Positions 1-5,906 are shown, counted from the stretch's first letter. The stretch is DNA of 10,810 nt from RGIG3009 sp045603285 (GCA_045603285.1 JAZULW010000038.1:1-10810); one strand, 5' to 3'. The notes: generated by a model not told the origin, from the letters alone. Translations and numbers: made by a program.

Positions 1-9
1 AGCGCTTCT

Positions 10-897
10 TTAATGTCGTAGTAATAATGCATTATGTTGATTGGTGATGGTAACGGTTCGGCATCCTTCTTGGTATTCCCCGTCCAGTGACCACGGCATC
101 GACGAATCGGAATGAAACGTAACCGAAGACGTTTTGCAAAAATCGAACATATCGTTCCCTTCAAATTTCCCCGTATTCAACGACTGCAGTATTTTGGAAA
201 GGTCCGCCACCGATTTGGGACGGCGTACCAGCACCAGTTCAAACAACCCGTCACTCATATCCACAACACCTTGGTTGATACGAACAAGACCCGCCACCGA
301 AGTGGAATTACATACCGCGCCAAACAGATATTCATCTTCGTATAGGTGTTCTTCCGTACACACCGTCAAGCGATAACTTTGAATAGCCGAAAGTTCTTTG
401 AGCCCTTCCAAAATATACGCAAAATGCCCCCACGTATTTTTTGCCGTTTGCGGTGCACTGTAGGAAGCCGCCGTAAACGCGCCGAACGAGGCAATATACG
501 CAAATCGCCGTTCCTTGTTAAACACGCCTACGTCGATGGGCAATTCCTGCCCATTCACAATGGCAAGCGTGGCTTTTTGCGGCCCTGTCGGCAATTTTAA
601 AGAAGCGGCAAAATCGTTGGTACTGCCCGCAGGAATATAACCAAGCGGTGTGTCGATACTGTTTCCTACCAATGCATCCATCACTTCATTAAGTGTGCCG
701 TCACCGCCGCAACACACCACTAAATCATACTGCGATGCCCACGAAGCCGTGATGCGGCGCGCATCGTCGCGCGCGCCCGTGATGTAGGTGGTTACTTGAT
801 ATCCGTTTCGGCAAAACGTATTGATCACGGTGAACAATGCGGTTTTGGAACGCATTTTCCCCGCGGCGGGATTGACAATCAACAATATTCTCTGCAT
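10..897 (-). CDS. Diacylglycerol kinase family lipid kinase (YegS/DgkB-like)
   Basis: This 295-residue protein has the signature blocks of the diacylglycerol kinase catalytic domain. NPAAGK is at residues 9-14, the nucleotide-binding GGDGTLNEV loop at 64-72, PAGSTNDFA at 89-97, and a C-terminal WSLDGE motif near residue 270. By family knowledge such proteins transfer phosphate from ATP to diacylglycerol or a related lipid at the inner face of the membrane, often to recycle diacylglycerol released during envelope synthesis. Its length of about 300 residues is normal for the family. The ATG at 897 follows an AAAGGTGG-like ribosome binding site about 10 nt upstream. It lies downstream of the 59-residue gene at 995-1174 but is separated from it by a terminator, so it is probably transcribed alone. 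Exact lipid substrate cannot be told from sequence; a sphingosine-kinase-like or other lipid kinase role is possible. Confidence 0.9.
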   Translation of the reverse strand: MQRILLIVNPAAGKMRSKTALFTVINTFCRNGYQVTTYITGARDDARRITASWASQYDLVVCCGGDGTLNEVMDALVGNSIDTPLGYIPAGSTNDFAASLKLPTGPQKATLAIVNGQELPIDVGVFNKERRFAYIASFGAFTAASYSAPQTAKNTWGHFAYILEGLKELSAIQSYRLTVCTEEHLYEDEYLFGAVCNSTSVAGLVRINQGVVDMSDGLFELVLVRRPKSVADLSKILQSLNTGKFEGNDMFDFCKTSSVTFHSDSSMPWSLDGEYQEGCRTVTITNQHNALLLRH

Positions 898-923
898 TTC
901 GACACACCACCTTTTTCACTCCC

Positions 924-929
924 ATTATA
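924..929 (-). promoter_or_regulatory. Possible -10 box for the lipid kinase gene
   Basis: The minus strand reads TATAAT here, about 27 bp upstream of the kinase start codon and downstream of the terminator at 965-990. I see no convincing -35 hexamer at 16-18 bp spacing; the best candidates are poor matches. This is a perfect -10 box in a sensible place but an incomplete promoter. Confidence 0.4.
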
Positions 930-964
930 CGCATATTGCTTAATTCCAAATGTGAACAAATTGT

Positions 965-990
965 AAAACCGACGGTTTCCCGTCGGTTTT
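965..990 (-). terminator. Intrinsic terminator after the 59-residue protein gene
   Basis: CCGACGG (969-975) pairs with CCGTCGG (980-986) around a 4-nt loop, and flanking A/T runs extend the stem to 965-990. On the minus strand the stem ends in TTTT followed by ACAATTTG, and it begins only a few bases after the stop codon at 995-997. The plus-strand side also has a T-run, so it could work in both directions, but no plus-strand gene ends here. Confidence 0.8.
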
Positions 991-994
991 TTAC

Positions 995-1174
995 TCAAAA
1001 CATATCGCTGACTTCTTCCACCAGTTCACTCACGTTTTTGAGCGCTTTTCCCACGTTTCGTTTGATTCCTTTTCTCCTGGTGTGCATACAGTGATTGCCG
1101 ACCGCACCGGCCACGCAACCAACCATAACACCAAGTCCCATACCTTTCATAAATTTCATCATATTGCTTGCCAT
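995..1174 (-). CDS. Small membrane-anchored protein, 59 residues, function unknown
   Basis: This short reading frame encodes 59 residues. It starts MASNMMKFMKGMGLGVMVGC, then runs through a glycine/valine/alanine-rich hydrophobic stretch (about residues 11-27), then a basic patch HTRRKGIKRN (31-40), and ends in an amphipathic, acidic helix-like tail ending VSDMF. The predicted topology is one N-terminal membrane segment with a cytoplasmic tail, resembling short YtxH-like proteins; that resemblance is an impression, not a proven homology. Support for a real gene is good. An AGGAGAGAGG ribosome binding site lies just upstream of the ATG, a promoter-like element lies at 1207-1215, and an intrinsic terminator follows the stop codon. 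Two cysteines (20, 29) lie in and near the membrane segment. No function is assigned. Confidence 0.75.
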   Translation of the reverse strand: MASNMMKFMKGMGLGVMVGCVAGAVGNHCMHTRRKGIKRNVGKALKNVSELVEEVSDMF

Positions 1175-1206
1175 ACTGCCTCTCTCCTTTTTTCGTTTTC
1201 GGTGTT

Positions 1207-1215
1207 AGTATACCA
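1207..1215 (-). promoter_or_regulatory. Extended -10 promoter for the 59-residue protein gene
   Basis: The minus strand reads TGG-TATACT, an extended -10 element. It lies about 33 bp upstream of the start codon. The -35 region is weak: TTGTGA occurs with a long 20-bp spacer, which fits a promoter relying on the extended -10. Confidence 0.55.
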
Positions 1216-1249
1216 CCGCAAGGCAGGATGTTCACAAGAAAATGTTGGC

Positions 1250-1279
1250 AAAAAGAAATGCCCGACATCCGTCGGGCAT
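1250..1279 (-). terminator. Intrinsic terminator of the glnA - kinase unit
   Basis: ATGCCCGAC (1258-1266) pairs with GTCGGGCAT (1271-1279) around ATCC, a 9-bp stem. On the minus strand it is followed by TTTCTTTT. It lies 5 bp beyond the stop of the cytidylate-kinase-like gene, so it ends the two-gene glnA transcript. Confidence 0.85.
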
Positions 1280-1284
1280 AGGCA

Positions 1285-1911
1285 TTATTCCGGGTATTTT
1301 CTTTCAGCAAACTGCACGATAAGATCGGCGGCATTTTCATAACCGATAATTGTACTGTTGATGCATAAATCGTATGTAGCGGCCATACCCCATTTTTTCC
1401 CGGAATAAAAATTGTAGTAATTGGCACGCTTTTTATCGCTTTTCGCAATGCGGCTTTTGGCCTCCGCAAGGGTAACCTCGTCGTATTCCGCCACACGCTC
1501 CATCCGTTTGGGGAGGTCGGCATAAATAAACGCACTTACCAAAAAAGGATACTTCTCAAGCACATAATCGGCACAACGGCCCACAATAACGCAAGGACCT
1601 TCTTCCGCCAAGGCACGAATGGCATCAAACTGTGCCTGAAACACCTGTTGATTAACAGGCAGCGTATAGTTTGCCACGCCGATATCCCCCATCGAATACA
1701 CGCCCGTAGAAAGCGAATACAGCAAACTGTTGTTGGGGGCTTCGTCAAAATAAGACATCACTTCACCGGACAAACCACTTTGTTTGGCGGCTTGCGTTAA
1801 AATATCTTTATCATAAAACGGAATGCCTAAACGTTGTGACAAAATGCGACCGATGGCACGACCGCCGCTTCCAAATTGACGGCCAATGGCAAAAATGATC
1901 TTCTTATTCAT
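1285..1911 (-). CDS. Cytidylate kinase-like family protein
   Basis: This 208-residue protein has the N-terminal pattern of the cytidylate-kinase-like family (Pfam Cytidylate_kin2): the phosphate-binding loop GRQFGSGGRAIG at residues 10-21, then LGIPFYDKDIL near 29-39, and VGRCADYVL in the middle. A basic segment SDKKRANYYNFYSGKKWG follows near 157-174. The fold is that of P-loop nucleoside monophosphate kinases, but this branch is distinct from the housekeeping Cmk and its substrate is generally unproven, so I give no symbol. The ATG at 1911 is preceded by AAGGAG, which overlaps the glnA stop codon region. The 10-bp gap from glnA indicates cotranscription and probably translational coupling. 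A terminator follows directly. Linkage to glnA is unexpected for a nucleotide kinase. Confidence 0.85.
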   Translation of the reverse strand: MNKKIIFAIGRQFGSGGRAIGRILSQRLGIPFYDKDILTQAAKQSGLSGEVMSYFDEAPNNSLLYSLSTGVYSMGDIGVANYTLPVNQQVFQAQFDAIRALAEEGPCVIVGRCADYVLEKYPFLVSAFIYADLPKRMERVAEYDEVTLAEAKSRIAKSDKKRANYYNFYSGKKWGMAATYDLCINSTIIGYENAADLIVQFAERKYPE

Positions 1912-1921
1912 AGGCCACTCC

Positions 1922-3253
1922 TTAATACCGAGCCAAATAACGGTCGATCTCCCATTCGGTTACACGAACGGTGTATTCGTCCCATTCAGCCGTTTTATGC
2001 GCCATATACTTGGAATAAATGTGTTTACCAAGCGTTTCGCGCACTAAGGTGTCTTTTCGCATAGCGCGCAGCGCCTCGCGCAACGTGGCAGGCAATTGCA
2101 AAATGTCGTGTTCTTCTCTTTCGTCCTCGGTCATTTCAAACAGGTTTGCATGTACCGATTCGGGAGGAGTGAGGCCGCGACGAATACCATCTAACCCTGC
2201 CGCCAAACACAACGCAAGTGCCAAGTACGGATTGGCCGAGGGGTCGGGATTGCGCAGTTCAATGCGCGTTCCGGCGCCGCGTGAAGCAGGCACACGGATC
2301 AGCGGACTGCGGTTGCTGGCAGACCACGCGATATATACCGGTGCCTCGTACCCCGAAACCAATCGTTTATACGAGTTGACAAGCGGATTTGTCACCGCAC
2401 TCATACCCGCGGCATGCTCCAAAATACCGGCAATAAACTGATATGCTGTCTTGCTCAAGCCGAGGTTGTCCGCTTCATCATAAAACGCGTTCTTGCCGTC
2501 TTTCATCAGCGACATATTGATGTGCATACCGCTGCCGGCTTTACCGAACACGGGCTTTGGCATAAAGGTGGCATACATATCGTGTTTATGCGCGATGGTC
2601 TTAACCGCCAATTTAAACGTAACAATATTGTCTGCCGCGGTCAGGGCATCGGTATATTTGAAATCGATCTCGTGTTGGCCGTTGGCACATTCGTGGTGCG
2701 AAGCCTCGATTTGATAGCCCATTTCCTCCAAATTCATACAGATATCGCGACGAACGGTCTCACCCAAGTCAGTGGGCCCGAGTTCGAAATACGCCCCGCG
2801 ATCGCGCGAATTGGTGGTAGGGCGGCCTTGCTCGTCGTAATTAAACAAGAAAAACTCGCATTCCGGCCCAACGTTAAACGCAGTGAAGCCCATCTCTTCC
2901 GCTTCTTTCAACACACGTTTCAGCAAACCGCGCGGATCACCGGCAAAGGGTTTCCCGTCGGGCGTATACACGTCGCAAATCAGACGCGCAACCTTGCAGT
3001 CGTTATACCACGGGAAAATGAGAAAACTGTCATAATCGGGATACAAATACATATCCGATTCTTCAATACGCACAAATCCTTCAATGGAAGAACCGTCAAA
3101 CATGCATTGATTTTGGAGGGCTTTTTCCAATTGACAGGGCGTGATGGCAATGTTTTTAAACGAACCGAAAATATCGGTAAATTGCAAGCGAATAAACCGT
3201 ACATTTTCTTCTTTTACTTTGCGAATGATATCTTCCGCCGTATATTTGCTCAT
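1922..3253 (-). CDS. glnA: Glutamine synthetase, type I (GSI-alpha)
   Basis: The enzyme makes glutamine from glutamate, ammonia and ATP in the cytoplasm, the main ammonia-assimilation step. The 443 residues match the GSI-alpha length. Visible motifs are FDGSSIEGF (52-60), the metal-binding glutamates in VGPECEF (E131, E133), HHECANGQHEID (186-197), SGMHINMS (241-248), the flap region around GYEAP (301-305), NRSPLIRVP (314-322) and IELRNPDPSANPYLA (331-345). Arg62 in FVRIEES corresponds to the arginine linked to glutamine feedback inhibition in Bacillus subtilis. The region where GSI-beta enzymes carry the adenylylation tyrosine reads DILQLPATL and has no tyrosine, so control by adenylylation is not expected. 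The ATG at 3253 follows AAGGGGG by 10 nt. It is the first gene of a unit with the downstream kinase gene. No TGTNA-N7-TNACA GlnR/TnrA box was found upstream. Confidence 0.98.
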   Translation of the reverse strand: MSKYTAEDIIRKVKEENVRFIRLQFTDIFGSFKNIAITPCQLEKALQNQCMFDGSSIEGFVRIEESDMYLYPDYDSFLIFPWYNDCKVARLICDVYTPDGKPFAGDPRGLLKRVLKEAEEMGFTAFNVGPECEFFLFNYDEQGRPTTNSRDRGAYFELGPTDLGETVRRDICMNLEEMGYQIEASHHECANGQHEIDFKYTDALTAADNIVTFKLAVKTIAHKHDMYATFMPKPVFGKAGSGMHINMSLMKDGKNAFYDEADNLGLSKTAYQFIAGILEHAAGMSAVTNPLVNSYKRLVSGYEAPVYIAWSASNRSPLIRVPASRGAGTRIELRNPDPSANPYLALALCLAAGLDGIRRGLTPPESVHANLFEMTEDEREEHDILQLPATLREALRAMRKDTLVRETLGKHIYSKYMAHKTAEWDEYTVRVTEWEIDRYLARY

Positions 3254-3272
3254 ATCAACCGAGCCCCCTTAA

Positions 3273-3288
3273 AATAATTAGAATTATT
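3273..3288. promoter_or_regulatory. Operator-like palindrome at the glnA start site
   Basis: AATAATT-AG-AATTATT is a perfect 7-bp inverted repeat with a 2-bp centre. It overlaps the glnA -10 box (3286-3291) and the predicted transcription start near 3279, the position expected for a repressor operator. The A/T-rich composition makes chance occurrence easier, so binding is inference. Confidence 0.4.
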
Positions 3289-3315
3289 ATCGCACTTATT
3301 ATGGACGATTGTCAA
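3286..3315 (-). promoter_or_regulatory. glnA promoter
   Basis: On the minus strand a perfect TTGACA -35 box (3310-3315) is followed after 18 bp by GATAAT (3286-3291), matching five of six -10 bases. The predicted start lies near 3279, giving a short leader of about 26 nt before the glnA ATG. Confidence 0.8.
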
Positions 3316-3321
3316 TAGATT

Positions 3322-3351
3322 TTTCCAAACAAGCGCGATTTATCGCATAAT
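3322..3351 (+). promoter_or_regulatory. Possible promoter for the 43-codon ORF
   Basis: TTTCCA (3322-3327), 18 bp, then CATAAT (3346-3351). The -10 is good and the -35 weak. It would start transcription near 3358, about 47 nt before the ATG at 3405, back to back with the glnA promoter. Confidence 0.35.
3335..3346. promoter_or_regulatory. Second short palindrome upstream of glnA
   Basis: GCGAT-TT-ATCGC is a perfect 5-bp inverted repeat about 60 bp upstream of the predicted glnA start and between the two divergent promoters. It could be an activator or repressor site; nothing beyond symmetry and position supports this. Confidence 0.3.
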
Positions 3352-3404
3352 TTATACAATTGTCCGCATACTAGGAATACAGTACAAAAAAGGAGTGCGC
3401 CGTT

Positions 3405-3536
3405 ATGAAAAAAGACAAACGCCCTACCAAAATTTATCCTGACCGCCGCGAAATACCGGCCGTATTACCATTGGAAGAAAAGCCCAACACCGACGTGGTG
3501 ATCTTACCCGAGCCACCCGCGCCACCGATTATATAA
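3405..3536 (+). CDS. Small proline-rich protein, 43 residues, function unknown
   Basis: This ORF is divergent from glnA and encodes 43 residues. The N-terminus is basic (MKKDKRPTKIYPDRRE), and the rest is rich in proline and acidic residues, ending ILPEPPAPPII. There are nine prolines, no cysteine and no membrane segment, so the product is probably small, soluble and largely extended. The ATG follows AAAAAAGGAG with 9-nt spacing, a strong ribosome binding site, which is the main argument that it is translated. A weak promoter candidate lies at 3322-3351. The stop codon lies inside the 3' end of the convergent ECF gene (8-bp overlap), and no terminator is visible between them. I recognise no family. 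It could be a regulator or a small scaffold peptide; neither is supported by motifs. Confidence 0.6.
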   Translation: MKKDKRPTKIYPDRREIPAVLPLEEKPNTDVVILPEPPAPPII

Positions 3537-4176
3537 TACCGCTCCAAACCAGCAACACCAACAATAACGTAACCAGCACAACCAAAGAAATCAAAAAGAA
3601 CCATACGTGTTTCTTTTCAGAGTGATCCGTTTGCTCAACCAACCGTGCCCTTCGCAATGCCGACACCACGGTTTTATACAGCAGCAAAGACAGCACGGCA
3701 TTGACCGCCGCTTTCAAGGCATTAAAGGGCAAAAACAAAGGAATCAGCATCGTTTCGACTACCTCGCGTGAAACCCCCATATAAAACGGGGTAACCAGCC
3801 AATTCCATAATACCATAGTGCCCACCGTGAGCACGATGCCCACCGCCAGTCCGAGGACCGCGCCTTGCAACGACCGTTTTTTCTTGTAGATGTAGGCGGC
3901 AGGGCACAGAAAAAAGGCAGACGACAAGACATTCATCAGCAATCCCCACGGACCGGTTTGGCTAAAGGTAACAAATTCCAAAAAAGAAACCAATAGCACC
4001 GACAACAATGCCGAAATGGGACCGTACAAAAATCCACCGATCGCTAAGATCGCATTTTTCACTTCAAAACTTAAAAACTGAACTTTGATCGGTGAAAAGA
4101 CAAACACCGAGATGTAGGCAACGGCACTCAACAAGGATAATACCGTTAACTGCCGCACGTCAACTTTCGGTTTCAT
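3529..4176 (-). CDS. ribU: ECF transporter S component, riboflavin-specific (RibU-type)
   Basis: This 215-residue, strongly hydrophobic protein is an S component of an energy-coupling factor transporter. Such proteins bind the vitamin in the membrane and pair with the shared EcfA/EcfA'/EcfT module, which is not in this window. Visible features are the early segment LTVLSLLSAVAYISVFVF, then KVQFLSFEVKNAILAIGGFLYGP, a FxxxTFSQTGPWGLLMNVLSS region, and five to six membrane helices. Riboflavin specificity is inferred from the FMN riboswitch directly upstream (4248-4360). The start is set at the ATG at 4176 because AGGAGG lies just before it; an in-frame GTG at 4209 lies inside the terminator stem and is not a sensible start. 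After the usual core there is a charged linker (EQTDHSEKKH) and one further C-terminal membrane helix (about 188-213). Confidence 0.9.
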   Translation of the reverse strand: MKPKVDVRQLTVLSLLSAVAYISVFVFSPIKVQFLSFEVKNAILAIGGFLYGPISALLSVLLVSFLEFVTFSQTGPWGLLMNVLSSAFFLCPAAYIYKKKRSLQGAVLGLAVGIVLTVGTMVLWNWLVTPFYMGVSREVVETMLIPLFLPFNALKAAVNAVLSLLLYKTVVSALRRARLVEQTDHSEKKHVWFFLISLVVLVTLLLVLLVWSGII

Positions 4177-4187
4177 AAAACGCCTCC

Positions 4188-4229
4188 TAAAAACACAAAA
4201 TAGCCCCACAGAAACATTATCTGTGGGGC
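4188..4229 (-). terminator. FMN riboswitch expression-platform terminator
   Basis: GCCCCACAGA (4203-4212) pairs with TCTGTGGGGC (4220-4229) around a 7-nt loop. On the minus strand it is followed by TATTTTGTGTTTTT, an interrupted U-tract, and then the ribU ribosome binding site. It lies 18 nt downstream of the aptamer, which indicates control by transcription attenuation: FMN bound, hairpin formed, transcription stopped. Confidence 0.85.
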
Positions 4230-4247
4230 GTTTTTATAGCACGATGG

Positions 4248-4360
4248 CATCTTCTCACATCCGGACTGTACCGTCGGCTTTGGAATTTCACCAAATCAAC
4301 ACGAAACCGTGCTCGCGGGCTTTCACCGCCGGTGGGGAATTGCGCCCCGCCCCGAAGATG
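4248..4360 (-). promoter_or_regulatory. FMN riboswitch (RFN element) aptamer
   Basis: The minus strand carries the conserved RFN blocks in order: CATCTTCGGGGC at the 5' side, CAATTCCCCACCGGCGGT, AAAGCCCGCGAGC, TTGATTTGGTGAAATTCC, AAAGCCGACGGTACAGTC and CGGATG, then GAAGATG closing the P1 stem with CATCTTC. By family knowledge the RNA binds flavin mononucleotide and lowers expression of riboflavin synthesis or uptake genes. Here it controls the downstream RibU-type gene. Confidence 0.97.
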
Positions 4361-4365
4361 TATAC

Positions 4366-4394
4366 AGTATAGCGCATTTGCGTGTTTAAGTCAA
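4366..4394 (-). promoter_or_regulatory. Promoter of the riboswitch - ribU transcript
   Basis: Minus-strand TTGACT (4389-4394), a 17-bp spacer, then TATACT (4366-4371). The predicted start is close to 4360, at the first base of the aptamer. The -35 box overlaps the last codons and stop of mgtE (stop at 4386). Confidence 0.8.
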
Positions 4395-5759
4395 GTGCAG
4401 AAGCAATGTTGCTACACGAAAATAGACCAGAAGCGAAATCGCATCCACGGCCGTGGTGATGAACGGGCCGGCCATTACCGCAGGGTCAAACCCGATTTTT
4501 TTAGCCAAAAGCGGCAACGAACATCCGATCAACTTGGCGCAAACGATGGTTGCCAATAACGTGATACAAACCACCGCTGCTTCCATCACCGTCACAGGGC
4601 CGCCCAGCAACCAACGGTCAACAAGCAAGATCTTGCCAAACATTGCCACCGATAAGGCAACACCGCACAGTATACCGACGCGCAATTCCTTAAACATCAC
4701 GCGGAAAATATCCCGCACCCCGATATCGCCAAGTGCCAAACCGCGTACCACCGTAACGGAGGCTTGGCTTCCCGTATTACCGCCGGTGTCCATCAGCATG
4801 GGGATAAAGGCGGTAAGTGCTACCGATGCGGAAAGGGCCGCTTCAAACGACGTGATGATCATCCCCGTAAAAGTGGCGGATACCATAAGCAGCAACAACC
4901 ACGGAAAGCGTGTTTTAAAGGTCTCCCACACGCCCACGCGCCAATACGGCTTTTCTGTCGGCGTGATGGCAGCCATCTTTTCCATATCTTCGGTGGCTTC
5001 CTGTTGCAAAATATCCACCACATCGTCAACGGTGATAATGCCGATCAAACGGTTTTCCTTGTCCACCACGGGAAGCGCCATCAAATCGTATTTGGCAAAC
5101 AATTGCGTCACGCGTTCTTGGTCATCGGTCGTCACTGCCGAGATCACGTGCCGTTCCATCAATTCACCCACGCATTGGTCTTCGGCGGCAAGCAACAGTT
5201 CTTTCACCGTGATAACGCCTTCCAAGCGACGGTTACGGTCGGTCACATAACACGTATAAATGGTTTCTTTATCCGGCCCGCACGTGCGGATATAGCGAAA
5301 GGCATCGGCTACCGTCATGGTGGCTTTTAAGTCCACAAATTCGGTTGTCAGCACACCGCCGGCACTATCCTCGGGATATTGTAGCAACTGATTTAAATTA
5401 CGTCTGTCTTCCGCCGACGTCATCCGCAGCAATCGCTTTACCACGTTGGCAGGCATTTCTTCCAGCAAATCGGCGGCATCGTCCATATATAAGCCACTCA
5501 TTACCACCGCCAATTCGCGGTCGGTAAGGATACGCAACAGTTTTTCCTGCGTTTCTCCTTCCATGTAGGAAAATACTTCTGCGGCAGTTTCTTTCGGCAA
5601 CAAACGATATAGGAGAAGCAACTGTCCGTCCGCCAGTTCATCCAACACATTCGCAATATCCACTACGTTCATCTCGATTGCCATCGTCCGTACTTTTTCA
5701 AATTTCCGATCCTTTAGCAGCGCGGACAATTCTTCCGCAGCTCGGATACAATCTATCAT
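4386..5759 (-). CDS. mgtE: Magnesium transporter/channel MgtE
   Basis: This 457-residue protein imports Mg2+ across the cytoplasmic membrane. The domain order is that of MgtE: an N-terminal helical Mg2+-sensing domain (about 5-128), two CBS domains (about 136-252, with EGVITVKELL and IGIITVDDVVDIL), a connecting helix, then five membrane segments (about 285-457). The membrane part has DTGGNTGSQAS (324-334) and AGPFITTAVDAI, whose aspartate (D439) matches the pore aspartate of the Thermus enzyme. The start is placed at the ATG at 5759, 9 nt after AGGAGG, which gives the normal family N-terminus; a longer in-frame version from 5807 would read through the hairpin at 5769-5795 and is unlikely. 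Expression is probably set by the leader at 5760-5930. No terminator separates it from ribU; readthrough would enter the FMN riboswitch. Confidence 0.96.
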   Translation of the reverse strand: MIDCIRAAEELSALLKDRKFEKVRTMAIEMNVVDIANVLDELADGQLLLLYRLLPKETAAEVFSYMEGETQEKLLRILTDRELAVVMSGLYMDDAADLLEEMPANVVKRLLRMTSAEDRRNLNQLLQYPEDSAGGVLTTEFVDLKATMTVADAFRYIRTCGPDKETIYTCYVTDRNRRLEGVITVKELLLAAEDQCVGELMERHVISAVTTDDQERVTQLFAKYDLMALPVVDKENRLIGIITVDDVVDILQQEATEDMEKMAAITPTEKPYWRVGVWETFKTRFPWLLLLMVSATFTGMIITSFEAALSASVALTAFIPMLMDTGGNTGSQASVTVVRGLALGDIGVRDIFRVMFKELRVGILCGVALSVAMFGKILLVDRWLLGGPVTVMEAAVVCITLLATIVCAKLIGCSLPLLAKKIGFDPAVMAGPFITTAVDAISLLVYFRVATLLLHLT

Positions 5760-5762
5760 AGC

Positions 5763-5795
5763 AAAAAACCTCCTGTTCTTTTTCCGAACAGGAGG
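5763..5795 (-). terminator. Terminator-like hairpin trapping the mgtE ribosome binding site
   Basis: On the minus strand CCTCCTGTTC pairs perfectly with GAACAGGAGG (10 bp, 7-nt loop GGAAAAA), followed by TTTTTT. It has the form of an intrinsic terminator, but its 3' arm is also the mgtE Shine-Dalgarno AGGAGG. Whichever way it acts, the folded form should keep mgtE off. It lies in tandem with the terminator at 5806-5837. Confidence 0.75.
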
Positions 5796-5805
5796 CATAC
5801 AACAC

Positions 5806-5837
5806 AAAAAAGGCGAAGCGAACTATTCCTCCGCCTT
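5806..5837 (-). terminator. Leader terminator upstream of mgtE
   Basis: On the minus strand AAGGCG (5832-5837) pairs with CGCCTT (5810-5815), with a mismatch and two more pairs above (AG/CT). The loop contains the TAG stop of the leader ORF. A TTTTTT run (5806-5811) follows. This would stop transcription before mgtE unless the 5' arm is occupied by a ribosome or by competing pairing. Confidence 0.65.
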
Positions 5838-5906
5838 GCCGTACGGTGCCAAACAATGCACTGCCTGTTCAGTTGTTTTGTTACACGGGTAAGGCCCTAC
5901 GTCCAT
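5823..5906 (-). CDS. Putative mgtE leader peptide, 27 residues
   Basis: The transcript from the promoter at 5932-5960 should begin near 5925 and meet this ATG about 20 nt later, after AAGGACGGTGG, a plausible ribosome binding site. The 27 residues begin MDVGPYPCNK and end LAPYGKAEE. The TAG stop lies in the loop of the following terminator. Codons Gly4-Cys8 contain GCCTTACCCGT, which can pair with ACGGCAAGGC in codons 21-25; that second segment includes the 5' arm of the terminator. The order of ORF, alternative pairing, terminator and transporter gene is that of a translation-sensing attenuator. An acidic residue and prolines near the N-terminus recall MgtL-type Mg2+ leader peptides, but there is no sequence homology I can claim. 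An upstream in-frame ATG near 5951 precedes the -10 box, so it is not in this transcript. Confidence 0.5.
   Translation of the reverse strand: MDVGPYPCNKTTEQAVHCLAPYGKAEE

Noticed and set aside
1026..1748. Open frames of 70-169 codons on the minus strand overlapping the kinase and small-protein genes
   Set aside because: They are other-frame shadows of the genes at 995-1174 and 1285-1911 and lack ribosome binding sites and recognisable motifs.
2414..3277. 287-codon open frame on the plus strand opposite glnA
   Set aside because: It is the antisense shadow of the highly conserved glnA frame, with no ribosome binding site and a composition unlike a real protein.
4177..4209. Upstream GTG start for the RibU-type protein
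   Set aside because: It lies inside the riboswitch terminator stem and would add an odd basic N-terminus; the ATG at 4176 has AGGAGG.
5760..5807. Longer mgtE reading frame starting near 5807
   Set aside because: The extra 16 residues are encoded by the hairpin that contains the ribosome binding site of the normal start at 5759.
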